DNA from: Chromatiales bacterium
Lineage (GTDB): Bacteria > Pseudomonadota > Gammaproteobacteria > Thiohalomonadales > Thiohalomonadaceae
Assembly (NCBI GenBank): GCA_003251535.1
Contig: QKFD01000104.1
Coordinates: 1 to 62,335 of the forward strand
DNA length: 62,335 nucleotides
Direction: 5' to 3'
The translations under genes were made by a program, and so were the position numbers. Shown here in pieces: positions 1 to 11,353 of this stretch. A model generated the notes under the pieces. It was not told the origin of the DNA. It made no database searches and worked only from the letters and a program-made list of their open reading frames with translations. Position 1 is the stretch's first letter, and every line of letters begins with the position of its first letter.

Positions 1-233
1 GGGCAGGGGCGCCCCTCTGCGGCGCCCCTGCCCCATCCTCGCCCCATGCTGACAGACCTAGGGGAATGCCTAGTCCACTAGGCAGCGGCCTAGTTGTTGG
101 CTCCGCCTGCGCTCCGCTAATTTTCTCTCATCCCCGGAGCGGTCGGCCCCGACCACCCGGTGACCAACGACAGGCGGTGAGGCGCACCACTGTCGCCCTC
201 CACCAATAACGATGGCGCCGACGGTCTACTCCA
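1..233. other. Left-edge non-coding stretch with a strong hairpin and CCTAG repeats
   Basis: No convincing gene is seen. Bases 1-13 and 21-33 form a perfect 13-bp GC-rich stem with a 7-base loop. No T-run follows on the plus strand, so it may terminate a gene lying off the left edge or be an mRNA-end hairpin. Between 57 and 93 the motif CCTAG occurs several times, including the dyad GCCTAG-N4-CTAGGC at 68-83. These could be operator-like sites for the gene at 234, but nothing further supports this. Confidence 0.5.
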
Positions 234-1490
234 ATGACACTCTCTTCGCAGGCAATGAGCGGTATGGGCGGGATCAAACGGGTCACGATCGACCAACTGC
301 TGCCCGGCATGTATATCCATGACCTCAACTGCGGTTGGTTAAATCACCCCTTTGTCACCAGCCGCTTCACCATTGAGAACCGCGAAACGGTCCACAAGAT
401 CGGCACCCTCGGCATCCGTGAGGTCTATATCGACACCCGCCGCGGACTGGATCTACCCAACGCCCCCACCTCGGCAGAGGTCAACTCCGCGCTGGAGCAG
501 CAGCTCCAACAGATCGCCAACGACGCCCCCGAGCTACCAGAGCGCACCACCCCAGGAGAGGAGATGGCGCGGGCCGGTACCATCCTGCGGGAGGCGGCCC
601 AGATCGTCACCGAGGTGATGCAGGATGCGCGGCTCGGACGCCAGATCGAGGTGGAGCGGTTAGAGCCGCTGGTGGAGCGCATGACCGACTCCATCCTGCG
701 CAACCAAGATGCCCTTATCTGCCTAACCCGGCTCAAGGATAAGGATGACTACACCTTCCTCCACTCCGTCAGCGTCAGTGCGCTGTTGATCGCCTTTGCA
801 CGCAGCCAAGGGTTTAGTCGCGCCGATCTCCAGCTCATCGGCCTGGGCGGCCTGCTGCACGACGTGGGCAAGACGCGGGTGCCGGATGAGATCCTGAACA
901 AACCGGGGCGACTGACCGACGTCGAGTTCGCCATCATGAAGGGCCATGTCGATCACAGCCGGGAGATCCTGGCGCAGACCGGTGGTATCGATCCGCGGGC
1001 GGTCCATGTGGCACTCCAACACCACGAACGTTATGACGGCAGCGGCTATCCCGAGGGGTTAGCGGGCGACGCCATCGCCCCCTGGGGTCAGATGGCGGCC
1101 ATCGTCGATGTCTACGATGCCATCACCTCCAACCGGGTCTATCACAAGGGGATGGAGCCCTCCGCAGCGCTGCGCAAGATGCTGGAGTGGGGCAAGTTTC
1201 ACTTTAATGAGAAGCTGGTCCATGCCTTTGTCCGCACGGTGGGGATCTACCCTGCCGGTAGTCTGGTCCTGCTGGAGAGCGGTCGCCTGGGGGTGGTGGT
1301 GGAGCAGCACGAGGGCAGCCTGCTCGCCCCGACGGTACGGGTCTTCTACTCCACCCGCTCCCGTGCCCACATCGCCCCCCGGGAGATCGATCTCTCCCGC
1401 CCCGTGGGCCATGGCGGAGGTGATCGCATTGTTGGCTACGAATCGTGGGCCGATTGGGGGCTCGATCCGGAGCGCTATATCGTGGGTTGA
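234..1490 (+). CDS. HD-GYP domain cyclic-di-GMP phosphodiesterase with N-terminal DUF3391
   Basis: The protein has 418 residues. Residues about 13-150 match the DUF3391 domain often found in front of HD-GYP domains. The HD-GYP domain follows at about 165-345. It carries the HD pair at 209-210 (LLHDVGK), the HHE motif at 263-265 and the GSGYP signature at 269-273, so the metal-binding set looks complete. HD-GYP enzymes hydrolyse cyclic di-GMP, usually to GMP, in the cytoplasm. No signal peptide, membrane segment or receiver domain is seen, so DUF3391 is probably the sensory or regulatory part. The start at 234 is uncertain: in-frame ATGs at 255 and 264 are as plausible, and no clear ribosome-binding site separates them. 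The gene stands alone on the plus strand. Confidence 0.92.
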   Translation: MTLSSQAMSGMGGIKRVTIDQLLPGMYIHDLNCGWLNHPFVTSRFTIENRETVHKIGTLGIREVYIDTRRGLDLPNAPTSAEVNSALEQQLQQIANDAPELPERTTPGEEMARAGTILREAAQIVTEVMQDARLGRQIEVERLEPLVERMTDSILRNQDALICLTRLKDKDDYTFLHSVSVSALLIAFARSQGFSRADLQLIGLGGLLHDVGKTRVPDEILNKPGRLTDVEFAIMKGHVDHSREILAQTGGIDPRAVHVALQHHERYDGSGYPEGLAGDAIAPWGQMAAIVDVYDAITSNRVYHKGMEPSAALRKMLEWGKFHFNEKLVHAFVRTVGIYPAGSLVLLESGRLGVVVEQHEGSLLAPTVRVFYSTRSRAHIAPREIDLSRPVGHGGGDRIVGYESWADWGLDPERYIVG

Positions 1491-1614
1491 AGTGGTTAGA
1501 GTTGTTGTGTAGGTGGGGAGCCGTACGGGGCGCGATGGCAATCATCGCGCCCCATTTGCATCGGGCGCCTGGAGCGGGTTAACTGCCACTCTCTCCCCCT
1601 TCGGAGCCGATGCG

Positions 1615-2493
1615 ATGAGCCAACCCAACCCCTTCGATCTCGATCAACCCAGCGCCTACCGCGCCTGGCGTGAACAGAAGCTGGCCCACCGCCCCGCCAG
1701 TGCCGATGACCTCGTGGTCACCGTGGCCGATCCGCGCCATCTGACGGACAGCGAGTATGCCGCACTGCACCAGCGCCTACGCCACTACAACATGGCCATC
1801 TACGCCAGCGACACGGCGACTCAAGCGGATAAACAGATCCCACGCGCCCTTGGCCTCCAGTTCGGCCTCGCCCACCTCGATAGCAACTACTTGGCGGATG
1901 ACGACGGCATCACCTCCCTCACCGTCAATCCGCATGGCGAGCACCCCCACTACATCCCCTACACCAATCGCCCCATCCGTTGGCACACCGACGGCTACTA
2001 CAACACCCCCGAGCGACAGATCCGCGCCATCATCCTCCACTGCGTGCAGAGCGCGGGCAGTGGTGGCGACAACGGTCTCCTCGATCATGAGCTGGTCTAC
2101 ATCGCCCTGCGCGATGAGGATCCCGAGCTGATTCGAGCCCTGATGGATCCAGCGGCGATGACCATCCCACCTGGCACTGAAGGGGATGGTGGTGAGCGGG
2201 GTGAGCGGGCTGGGCCAGTCTTCTCTATCCAGCAGGATGGCTGTCTGCACATGCGCTATACGGCGCGCAAGCGCAATATCCAGTGGCACGCAGGGGCGCC
2301 CGCCGCCGCGGCAGCGCGCCTAGAGGCACTCTTAGAGGGGGAGTTAGCGGGCAAGCTGCGGGCCCGCCTGGAGCCGGGGATGGGGCTCATCTGCAACAAC
2401 GTGCTACACGACCGGACCGGTTTCGATGACCCCGGCGCCACCCACCGGCTCATCTACCGCGCCCGCTACTTCGATCGGGTACGCGATACCTGA
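1615..2493 (+). CDS. TauD/TfdA-family Fe(II)/2-oxoglutarate-dependent dioxygenase
   Basis: The protein has 292 residues from the ATG at 1615, which has GGAG at 1603-1606. The open frame extends upstream but without support. The iron-binding HxD is visible as WHTDGYY, with the distal His in VLHDRTG and the 2-oxoglutarate-binding Arg near the C-terminus (LIYRARYF). Members of this family hydroxylate or oxidatively cleave small acids such as taurine. The substrate cannot be read from the sequence, and no sulfonate, carnitine or transport genes are nearby. The gene is monocistronic and converges on hisD, whose stop lies 37 bases away. Confidence 0.88.
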   Translation: MSQPNPFDLDQPSAYRAWREQKLAHRPASADDLVVTVADPRHLTDSEYAALHQRLRHYNMAIYASDTATQADKQIPRALGLQFGLAHLDSNYLADDDGITSLTVNPHGEHPHYIPYTNRPIRWHTDGYYNTPERQIRAIILHCVQSAGSGGDNGLLDHELVYIALRDEDPELIRALMDPAAMTIPPGTEGDGGERGERAGPVFSIQQDGCLHMRYTARKRNIQWHAGAPAAAAARLEALLEGELAGKLRARLEPGMGLICNNVLHDRTGFDDPGATHRLIYRARYFDRVRDT

Positions 2494-2529
2494 GACCGGC
2501 GGGCAGCTGACTGCCCGCCGGGGGGCGGT

Positions 2530-3831
2530 CTATTCGGTGATGCGATACTCCGCTGAACGGGCGTGGGCCGTGAGCCCCTCGCCGCGGGCCAACACCGAGG
2601 CGGTCCTGCCGAGGCTAGAGGCCCCTGCCGCTGAACACATGATGAGGCTGGAGCGCTTTTGGAAGTCATACACCCCAAGCGGCGAGGAGAAGCGGGCGGT
2701 GCGCGAGGTGGGCAGCACATGGTTGGGGCCGGCGCAGTAGTCACCCACCGCCTCGGCGGTGTAGCGCCCCATAAAGATGGCGCCGGCGTGGCGGATCTTG
2801 CCCACCAGGGCCTGGGGATCGGCCACCGATAGCTCCAAGTGCTCGGGGGCGATGGTGTTGGCAACCGCGATGGCCTCCTCCATGTCCCGCACTACGATCA
2901 GGGCAGCGCGATCCGCCAATGAGCGCTCGATGATCTCGCTGCGCTCCATGGTCGGCAGCAGGCGATCGATAGCAGCGGCCACCGCATCGGCGAAGGCGGC
3001 ATCGGGGGTGACCAGGATCGGTTGGGCATCCTGATCGTGCTCTGCCTGGGAGAAGAGGTCCATGGCGATCCAATCGGCATCGGTCTCGCCATCGCAGATC
3101 ACCAGGATCTCCGAAGGACCGGCGATCATGTCGATGCCGACGGTACCAAAGACCATCCCCTTGGCAGTGGCCACAAAGATGTTGCCGGGGCCGACAATCT
3201 TATCCACCTGCGGCACGCTCTCCGTGCCATAGGCCATTGCCGCCACCGCCTGGGCGCCGCCGACGGCGAACACCTTATCGACCCCCGCCACCGCCGCCGC
3301 CGCCAGCACCAACTCATTCATCTCGCCGCCGGGGGTGGGCACCACCATCACCAGCTCCGCCACCCCCGCCACCTTGGCCGGAATAGCGTTCATCAAGACC
3401 GATGAGGGGTAGGCCGCCTTACCGCCAGGGACATAGAGCCCGGCGCGATCCAGCGGCGTCACCTGCTGACCCAGCAGGGTGCCATCCGCCTCCACATAGC
3501 TCCAGGATTCGCTCTTCTGATGCTCGTGGTAACTACGCACCCGCTGAGCGGAGATCTCCAACGCCTGACGCTGCTCCGGTGAGATACGCTGGAGCGCCTC
3601 CTGCAAACGGGCGGCGGGGATCGTCAGCTCCGCCATAGAGGCGACGCTCATGCGATCAAAGCGGTTGGTGTACTCCACCACCGCGGCATCACCGCGACTA
3701 CGCACGGCGTGCAGGATCTCTCGCACGGTGCTCTGCACCTTCTCATCGGAGACCGCCTCCCAGGCAATGAGGCGGGCGAGTGCTGCATCAAAATCGGCTT
3801 GGCGACTGTCCAGGCGGGTGATTGCGGCCAT
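2530..3831 (-). CDS. hisD: Histidinol dehydrogenase
   Basis: A 433-residue protein of normal family length that catalyses the last two steps of histidine biosynthesis, L-histidinol to L-histidine, with two NAD+. Visible landmarks are the GPGN motif of the NAD-binding half, SQAEHD with the zinc-ligand Gln and His, the catalytic PEHLEL Glu-His pair, and the late GPNHVLPT segment. It is the last gene of the murA-hisG-hisD run and starts 50 bases after the hisG stop. The other his genes are not in this window. Separation of hisG-hisD from the main his cluster and linkage to murA is common in Gammaproteobacteria. Confidence 0.97.
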   Translation of the reverse strand: MAAITRLDSRQADFDAALARLIAWEAVSDEKVQSTVREILHAVRSRGDAAVVEYTNRFDRMSVASMAELTIPAARLQEALQRISPEQRQALEISAQRVRSYHEHQKSESWSYVEADGTLLGQQVTPLDRAGLYVPGGKAAYPSSVLMNAIPAKVAGVAELVMVVPTPGGEMNELVLAAAAVAGVDKVFAVGGAQAVAAMAYGTESVPQVDKIVGPGNIFVATAKGMVFGTVGIDMIAGPSEILVICDGETDADWIAMDLFSQAEHDQDAQPILVTPDAAFADAVAAAIDRLLPTMERSEIIERSLADRAALIVVRDMEEAIAVANTIAPEHLELSVADPQALVGKIRHAGAIFMGRYTAEAVGDYCAGPNHVLPTSRTARFSSPLGVYDFQKRSSLIMCSAAGASSLGRTASVLARGEGLTAHARSAEYRITE

Positions 3832-3881
3832 CGGTTACTCTCTCAAAAAAGCGGAAAAAAAGGGGGTGGCAGGCGCGTGGT

Positions 3882-6087
<2,206 letters not shown>

Positions 6088-6209
6088 CGGCTCCACTCGT
6101 ATTGGATGGATAGAACGGGCAATGATACCCGCTCCGCGATGCCAGGTGTAGGCAGCCACCGGGGTCGAATTGGAGGGAACCACAGTGGAAGAAAGGGTGG
6201 CCGGTCGGC

Positions 6210-6238
6210 CCCCTCCCCTAGCGGCCTTAAGGGAGGGG
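6210..6238. other. GC-rich hairpin between mlaB and ibaG
   Basis: An 8-bp perfect stem (6210-6217 with 6231-6238) has a 13-base loop. It lies in the only sizeable gap of the mla-ibaG-murA run. No T-run follows on either strand, so it is more likely an attenuator or mRNA-stability element than an intrinsic terminator. Confidence 0.4.
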
Positions 6239-6259
6239 CGCAGTAGCGGTGAAGGAGGG

Positions 6260-6565
6260 TTAAGCGAAGGGGAGGATCCCGTCGAGGCTACTCACCCGGG
6301 CTATCTCCCGCATCTGCCGCGGGACATTGTGAAACTGGATGGGCCGCTTGGCCCGTTCCGCCTCGCGGGTCCACTCGATGAGCAGGGCCAGACCGGCGCT
6401 ATCGGCCCGCTCCACCTGCCCAAGATCCACCGTCAGTGGGCCATCCCCACCAGTCAGCTGCGCGGTCCCCTCGCGCCACAGGGCCATGACGGTGGCGAAG
6501 GTAAGCTCCCCCACTAGGCGGAAACGCCCCTCGCCAACCGCCTCAAAGTGGCTCTCCTCACTCAC
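6260..6565 (-). CDS. mlaB: Phospholipid transport protein MlaB (STAS domain)
   Basis: A 101-residue single STAS-domain protein. The STAS fold is visible from the alternating hydrophobic stretches and the DLGQVERADSAGLALL helix region. MlaB is a cytoplasmic subunit of the MlaFEDB ABC transporter, where it binds and stabilises the ATPase MlaF. Its ATG overlaps the mlaC stop (ATGA). This is the last mla gene before ibaG. Confidence 0.92.
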   Translation of the reverse strand: MSEESHFEAVGEGRFRLVGELTFATVMALWREGTAQLTGGDGPLTVDLGQVERADSAGLALLIEWTREAERAKRPIQFHNVPRQMREIARVSSLDGILPFA

Positions 6566-7182
6566 GCCCCGCCCTCTCCCTTGCGGGCGTTAAGCTCGGC
6601 GAGATGGGTCAGCAGGCCGCCCATCCCCCCCTTCTGGATCTCTTCATTGAAGCTGGCGCGATAGTTGGTCACTAGGCTGATGCCATCGACGCTGATGTCA
6701 TAGACCTTCCAGCCATCACTACCGAGGTAAAGTTCATAGTTGATGGCCACCGCATACCCCCCCGACTGCTTCACCTCGGTCCGCACCGTAGCGCGATCCG
6801 GCCGCTCGCCTGGGCGTAGCGGCAGCATGTCGATGGATTGGTCGGTGTACTCCAACAGTGCCTTGGCGTAGGTGCGCACCAGCAGACTACGGAACTGGCC
6901 GATAAACTCCTGCTGCTGGGTTGCGTCGGCACTACGCCAGTGGCGCCCCAACACCCAACGGGACATCCGCTCGAAATCGAAGTGGGGCAGGATGAGGTCC
7001 TGGACCAGCGGATAGATGAGATCGGGATTCTCCTCCAGCTGGGCCCGCTCCGACTTGAGGCGTGCGGTCACCTGCTGGGTCGTCTCCTGCACCATGGTCT
7101 GCGCCTGCTGGGCATCCTCTGCCCACACGGCCGGCGGCAACAGACTCAACCCAAAAACCAGTAACAAGAAGAGCCGTTTCAT
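6562..7182 (-). CDS. mlaC: Periplasmic phospholipid-binding protein MlaC
   Basis: A 206-residue protein with an N-terminal signal peptide (KRLFLLLVFGLSLLPPAVWA, cleavage near residue 21). MlaC shuttles phospholipids across the periplasm between outer-membrane MlaA and the inner-membrane MlaFEDB complex. The family Pfam (Tol_Tol_Ttg2) features are recognisable, including VLGRHWRSA and the later KVYDISVDGISLV. It overlaps mlaD upstream and mlaB downstream by 4 bases each. mlaA itself is at 10344 on the other strand, so all Mla components are in this window. Confidence 0.95.
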   Translation of the reverse strand: MKRLFLLLVFGLSLLPPAVWAEDAQQAQTMVQETTQQVTARLKSERAQLEENPDLIYPLVQDLILPHFDFERMSRWVLGRHWRSADATQQQEFIGQFRSLLVRTYAKALLEYTDQSIDMLPLRPGERPDRATVRTEVKQSGGYAVAINYELYLGSDGWKVYDISVDGISLVTNYRASFNEEIQKGGMGGLLTHLAELNARKGEGGA

Positions 7183-7643
7183 TTCTCCTCCGACGCCTTG
7201 CTAAAGAGGAACTTGCCAATGAGCTGCTCCAAGATCAGGGAGGACTGGGTAATGGCAATGCTGCCCCCCGGAGCCAGCACCTCCTCCGCGCCACCCGGCT
7301 CCAGCCCAACATACTTCTCCCCCAACAGACCGGAGGTCAGGATAGAGGCACCGGTATCCTCCGGCAGCTGGTTAAAGCGTGCCTGGATGCGCAGGGTCAC
7401 CACCGCCTGGAAGGTGCGTGGGTCATAGTCGATGGCGGTCACCCGCCCGATGCGCACCCCGCCAACCGTCACCGGGGCACGGACCTTGAGCCCGGCGATA
7501 TTGTCGAAGCGGGCGGTCAGCGGATAGCCCTCATCATCGACCAAGGTCAGATTACTCACCTGCATCGCCAACACAAATAGCGCGGCGAGGCCAGCGGCCA
7601 CAAACAGGCCCACCCAGATCTCAACGGTGCGAGACTTCATCAT
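7179..7643 (-). CDS. mlaD: MCE-domain phospholipid transport protein MlaD
   Basis: A 154-residue protein with one N-terminal membrane anchor (about residues 8-28) followed by a single MCE domain (about 38-118) with the typical GLKVRAPVTVGGVRIGRV segment. MlaD forms a hexameric ring in the periplasm on top of MlaE, making the lipid channel. The length is normal for MlaD. It overlaps mlaC by four bases and follows mlaE after three. Confidence 0.95.
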   Translation of the reverse strand: MMKSRTVEIWVGLFVAAGLAALFVLAMQVSNLTLVDDEGYPLTARFDNIAGLKVRAPVTVGGVRIGRVTAIDYDPRTFQAVVTLRIQARFNQLPEDTGASILTSGLLGEKYVGLEPGGAEEVLAPGGSIAITQSSLILEQLIGKFLFSKASEEK

Positions 7644-7646
7644 GCA

Positions 7647-8423
7647 TCACTCTCCGAACATCAGGGCGGTGAGCACGAAATCGAGCCCCAGGACCGCCAG
7701 CGAAGTATGGACCACAGTGCGGGTGGTGGCCCGACTCACCCCTTCCGATGTGGGTATCGCGTCGTAGCCCTCGAACAGGGCGATCCAGGTGGCGACCACA
7801 CCAAACACCAGGCTCTTAATCACCCCATTCCACACATCATCACGGAAATCGGTAGCCGCCTGCATCTGCGACCAGTAGGCGCCATCATCCACCCCCAGCA
7901 GCCCGACACCGACGAAGTACCCCCCCCACACCCCCACCGCGCTGAAGATGGCGGCGAGCACAGGGAGGGAGAGGAAGCCGGCCAGAAAACGCGGGGCCAG
8001 TACCCGCCGCACGGGGTCCACTGCCATCATCTCCATGCCGGAGAGCTGCTCGGTGGCCTTCATCAGACCAATCTCGGCGGTGAGCGCCGAGCCGGCGCGG
8101 CCGGCGAATAACAGGGCCGTCACCACTGGCCCCAACTCGCGCACCAGCGTCAGGGCCACCACTGAGCCGAGGGACTGCTCGGCACCAAAATCGACCAGGG
8201 TGTTGTAACCCTGGAGCCCCAGCACCATGCCGACGAACAGCCCAGAGACGACGATGATGATGAGTGACAGCACCCCCACCGCGTAGACCTGCTGCACCAC
8301 CAGTCCAGGGCGCAACACCATCCCCGGCAGCCCCTGGAGGATGGCAAAGAAGAGTAGATGGCCGCGCCCCAAGCGCTGGAAAAAGGAGAGCGCACTATGG
8401 CCGAGTCCGGCGAGCCACTCCAT
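7647..8423 (-). CDS. mlaE: MlaE family permease
   Basis: A 258-residue integral membrane permease with about five to six hydrophobic segments. The conserved region [22 protein letters not shown] is typical of MlaE permeases. It is the membrane subunit of the inner-membrane phospholipid ABC transporter MlaFEDB. The start at 8423 is chosen because ATG shares its A with the mlaF TGA (TGATG). The open frame runs further upstream but would overlap mlaF. Confidence 0.95.
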   Translation of the reverse strand: MEWLAGLGHSALSFFQRLGRGHLLFFAILQGLPGMVLRPGLVVQQVYAVGVLSLIIIVVSGLFVGMVLGLQGYNTLVDFGAEQSLGSVVALTLVRELGPVVTALLFAGRAGSALTAEIGLMKATEQLSGMEMMAVDPVRRVLAPRFLAGFLSLPVLAAIFSAVGVWGGYFVGVGLLGVDDGAYWSQMQAATDFRDDVWNGVIKSLVFGVVATWIALFEGYDAIPTSEGVSRATTRTVVHTSLAVLGLDFVLTALMFGE

Positions 8424-9253
8424 CACCGCCCCCCCTGCCGCGACTCGCGGCCCGCCAGCAGGTCCTCGCCAAAGGGGGCCGCTGGATAGTGGAAGGGCAC
8501 CGGGCCATCCGGCTCGGCGTTGAGGAACTGCTGTGCCCAAGCGGAATCGGAGCGCTCCAGATCCGCGGGCGTACCGTGGGCAACAATCCGCCCCTGGGCG
8601 ATGAGATAGATGTAATCGGAGATGGCGGCGGTCTCCTTGACGTCGTGGGAGACGATGATGCTGGTCAGGCCCAGGGCGTCGTTTAGCAGCCGGATGAGCT
8701 TCACCAGCACCCCCATGGAGATGGGGTCCTGGCCGGTGAATGGCTCGTCATACATGATCATGGTGGGGTCCAGGGCGATGGCCCGCGCCAATGCCGCACG
8801 CCGCGCCATGCCACCGGAGAGCTCGCTCGGCATCAGGTCGCGCGCGCCGCGCAGCCCCACTGCCTCCAACTTCATCAGGACCAGATCGCGCACCATCGCC
8901 TCCGGTAGCCGGGTGTGCTCCCGCAACGGGAAGGCGACGTTGTCGTAGAGGTTCAGGTCGGTAAACAGGGCACCGCTCTGAAACAGCATCCCCATCCGTT
9001 TGCGCAGCTCATAGAGCCGGCTGCGGGAGAGGCGCTGCACCTGCTCCCCCGCCACCTCAATAGTGCCGGCGTCAGGTCTCAGCTGGCCCCCGATGAGCTT
9101 GAGCAGCGTCGTCTTACCGGTCCCGGAGGGGCCCATAATGGCGGTGACGGAGCCACGACGGATGTCAAGATCAACGCCATCGAAGATCTTCCGGTGACCG
9201 CGGCTAAAGTGCAGATCGCGAATTCGGACCAGATGTTCCTCAGGGCGTGACAT
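8423..9253 (-). CDS. mlaF: Phospholipid transport ATP-binding protein MlaF
   Basis: A 276-residue ABC ATPase. Walker A is GPSGTGKTT, the signature is [14 protein letters not shown], Walker B ends in MIMYDEPF and the switch His follows in VSHD. It energises the MlaFEDB complex. The start at 9253 has AAGGAG 11 bases upstream and fits the family length. An upstream in-frame ATG at 9313 would add 20 residues without support. It is the first gene of the mlaFEDCB-ibaG-murA-hisGD run, with about 195 non-coding bases before it. Confidence 0.95.
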   Translation of the reverse strand: MSRPEEHLVRIRDLHFSRGHRKIFDGVDLDIRRGSVTAIMGPSGTGKTTLLKLIGGQLRPDAGTIEVAGEQVQRLSRSRLYELRKRMGMLFQSGALFTDLNLYDNVAFPLREHTRLPEAMVRDLVLMKLEAVGLRGARDLMPSELSGGMARRAALARAIALDPTMIMYDEPFTGQDPISMGVLVKLIRLLNDALGLTSIIVSHDVKETAAISDYIYLIAQGRIVAHGTPADLERSDSAWAQQFLNAEPDGPVPFHYPAAPFGEDLLAGRESRQGGR

Positions 9254-9323
9254 CGCCAAAGGTGCTCCTTCAGGTAAGACGACGGATGCAGATAGGGGGG
9301 AGAGAGCCGCCAAGTCTGGGTGA

Positions 9324-9366
9324 GTTGACTGCGACAGTCAACGGGGCACATGCGCCATAGGCGCAT
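9324..9366 (-). promoter_or_regulatory. Two adjacent palindromes upstream of mlaF
   Basis: GTTGACTG-CGA-CAGTCAAC at 9324-9342 is a perfect 8-bp dyad. A second dyad, ATGCGCC-N3-GGCGCAT, follows at 9350-9366. They lie 70-115 bases upstream of the mlaF start and downstream of the gene at 9450-9950. They could be operators, leader hairpins of the mla transcript, or a weak terminator for the upstream gene. The TTGACT inside the first dyad might also be a -35 element, but no good -10 follows. Confidence 0.4.
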
Positions 9367-9449
9367 AGAAAATGTAAAAAGATCAAGCCATCCCCACCTA
9401 CCCCAGCCAATTCTCCAAAAGAGTGTAAATACTTACTCAGCACTGCCAG

Positions 9450-9950
9450 TCACACCCCTAGTAGTTCCGCTACGGTGCGTGCCCCTCGTAACACCTCTAG
9501 TGTCGGAGGCTCCCCCTCCACCACCAGTAGCCCCGTTGGACCGAGCTGTTCAATGAGCGCCCGCAGGGGCCGCGGCTCCAGCGCCCCCGGCCAGCGCGCC
9601 ACCGGAAAGGTGCCTCCCGCCACCCCCAGAGGACAACCCAGGGGGAGGTCCGAGGGCAATGCCAACGGTCCCGGAGCCACCACACCACCACAGCGCTCTC
9701 CCAATGCCTGGGCGACGGCAACTACCGCGGCCAGATCATCCCCGGGTGACCACTCCAAAAAGAAGCGAAAACCTGGCTGGGTGTCGGCCAACCACGAGTC
9801 GATAGCCGGCGCCCTCCACTCTGACGCAGGCAGGAGTAGCGCGGCAAACTCGTTGGCATAGTAGGTAAGCATCCACTCTGGAGGTAGGTCCTCTGGATAG
9901 AAGGAACCCAACCAAGCCGGATGGGCATAACCTAGGGCGCTGGTCCACAT
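9450..9950 (-). CDS. Short DUF72-like protein of unknown function
   Basis: A 166-residue protein. The start at 9950 is preceded by GAGGAAG at a good distance; a frame extending to 10004 has no such support. The N-terminal region (AWLGSFYPEDLPPEWMLTYYANEF) resembles the start of DUF72 proteins, which read like G-W-x(5)-FYP-x-LP-x(5)-YY-x-x-F. Normal DUF72 proteins are about 240-300 residues with a TIM-barrel-like fold, so this copy would be short and divergent. The second half is rich in Leu, Gly and Pro and is not recognised. It is monocistronic and divergent from the gene at 10141. The DUF72 link is by eye only. Confidence 0.65.
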   Translation of the reverse strand: MWTSALGYAHPAWLGSFYPEDLPPEWMLTYYANEFAALLLPASEWRAPAIDSWLADTQPGFRFFLEWSPGDDLAAVVAVAQALGERCGGVVAPGPLALPSDLPLGCPLGVAGGTFPVARWPGALEPRPLRALIEQLGPTGLLVVEGEPPTLEVLRGARTVAELLGV

Positions 9951-10028
9951 GAGCCACTTCCTCGAATAGGCCGAACAGTCTACTCTTGCCTGCGGCACCG
10001 GCACACGGTGGCTCGGGATCCTAGGCTA

Positions 10029-10050
10029 GGTGACCCAGTAAATGGTCACC
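10029..10050. promoter_or_regulatory. Inverted repeat in a divergent promoter region
   Basis: GGTGACC and GGTCACC are separated by 8 bases, in the 190-base gap between divergent genes at 9950 (minus) and 10141 (plus). Position and symmetry suit an operator, but no regulator is evident. It could also be a small hairpin. Confidence 0.35.
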
Positions 10051-10140
10051 TTATTGCCATATGAGCCACCTATTCCAGGTTGAATCGGGTGGGTAGAATG
10101 GGCGGTCTCGCGCACTTTACCCCCGCTTGCGAGGTACCCC

Positions 10141-10326
10141 ATGGGTGACGTAGTGCCTTTTAAAAAGCCATCCGCACAGACCCGCAATAAGGGTAAGAGC
10201 TTGTGCCGCAACGGCTTCCACAAATGGGAGCTGCTACCAGAACGCCCCTTTGACGTCCATCTGGGCAAACTGGTCACCGCCTGGCGCTGCGTCCGCTGTG
10301 GTGCCCGCAAAACTGAGGCACGCTGA
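10141..10326 (+). CDS. Small zinc-ribbon-like protein
   Basis: A 61-residue basic protein. It has a C-terminal CVRC pair (CVRCGARKTE) and one more Cys plus a nearby His in CRNGFHKW, which together could bind one zinc ion as a minimal ribbon. GAGG lies 9 bases before the ATG. It ends 17 bases before mlaA and may be cotranscribed with it. No function is recognised. Confidence 0.65.
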   Translation: MGDVVPFKKPSAQTRNKGKSLCRNGFHKWELLPERPFDVHLGKLVTAWRCVRCGARKTEAR

Positions 10327-10343
10327 GCAACAACCTTAAGGAA

Positions 10344-11126
10344 ATGAGAAGTATGTTTGGCCGTTATCCCCGTCTCACCCTCATCTTGAGCCTCCTGACC
10401 CTTGCTACGGGTTGCGCCAGCAATCCAACGGCCGACCAGCGGGATCCGCTGGAGGGTTACAACCGGGCCATGTTCGAGTTCAATGATCAACTCGACCGAG
10501 CCGTCATGCGCCCAGTGGCGGAGACCTACGAGGAGAACATGCCGGGCCCCATCAACACCGGCATCAGTAACTTTTTTGGCAACTTGAATGATGTGGTGGT
10601 ACTGGTCAACGACCTCCTCCAGTTCAAACTCAAGCAGGCCGCCTCCGACCTCGGCCGCATCACCTTCAATACCACCGTCGGCTTAGGTGGATTGATCGAT
10701 GTCGCCACCCCCATGGATTTCCCCAAACACTACGAAGATTTCGGCCAGACCCTCGGCTACTGGGGAATCCCCGCCGGCCCCTATCTGATACTGCCGATCC
10801 TGGGTCCCAGCTCCATCCGCGATAGTGGTGGTCTGGCGGTGGATGGCATCTACCTCGATCCGATCTACCAGGCCGATGTCCACCCCGACACCCGTTGGAC
10901 GGCCGTCGCCGTACGCGGCATCGACACCCGTGCCAGCCTGTTGCAGGCCAGCCGTATGGTGGATCAGGCGGCCATCGACCCCTATATATTCATTCGTGAG
11001 TCCTATCTCCAGCGCCGGGAGAATCTGGTGTACGACGGCCACCCCCCCACCTCCGAACTGGACGACTTCGACCGGATCCTGGAGGAGGATGCCGCCCAAC
11101 CCGCCCCTCCCGCCGGCCAACCGTAA
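10344..11126 (+). CDS. mlaA: Outer-membrane lipoprotein MlaA (VacJ)
   Basis: A 260-residue lipoprotein precursor. The signal peptide ends in a lipobox LATGC with Cys at about residue 24. The MlaA core follows, with DPLEGYNRAMFEFND, a NTTVGLGGLIDVA region and the LPILGPSSIRD segment. MlaA sits in the outer membrane as a ring and moves misplaced phospholipids from the outer leaflet to MlaC. AAGGA lies just upstream of the ATG at 10344; an alternative start is at 10353. It is encoded apart from and opposite to mlaFEDCB, which is common. A HMA-domain gene follows after 13 bases. Confidence 0.95.
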   Translation: MRSMFGRYPRLTLILSLLTLATGCASNPTADQRDPLEGYNRAMFEFNDQLDRAVMRPVAETYEENMPGPINTGISNFFGNLNDVVVLVNDLLQFKLKQAASDLGRITFNTTVGLGGLIDVATPMDFPKHYEDFGQTLGYWGIPAGPYLILPILGPSSIRDSGGLAVDGIYLDPIYQADVHPDTRWTAVAVRGIDTRASLLQASRMVDQAAIDPYIFIRESYLQRRENLVYDGHPPTSELDDFDRILEEDAAQPAPPAGQP

Positions 11127-11139
11127 GGAGAGCTGTCCC

Positions 11140-11340
11140 ATGCCGAATGAAGAGTTCATGGTAAAGAACGTCAAGTGTGGCGGCTGCGTCCAGAACATCC
11201 AGACCCAGCTGGGCGCGTTACCGGGAGTGAGCGCGGTAGAGGTGACCATCGAGAGCGGCAAGGTGGTCGTCAGCGGCCCCGCGCTGGACCGCGCCACCCT
11301 GGCGGCCAAGTTACAGGAGATTGGTTATCCCGCAGCGTGA
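11140..11340 (+). CDS. Heavy-metal-associated (HMA) domain protein
   Basis: A 66-residue protein made of one HMA domain with the metal-binding CxxC in VKCGGCVQNI, as in copper chaperones such as CopZ. AAGGAG lies 7 bases before the ATG. It is placed between mlaA and kdsD in the same direction. A copper or zinc trafficking role is likely from the fold. No P-type ATPase is nearby to name a partner. The motif is CGGC rather than the common CxHC, which does not settle metal preference. Confidence 0.88.
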   Translation: MPNEEFMVKNVKCGGCVQNIQTQLGALPGVSAVEVTIESGKVVVSGPALDRATLAAKLQEIGYPAA

Positions 11341-11353
11341 TCCCTCCGGCGCC

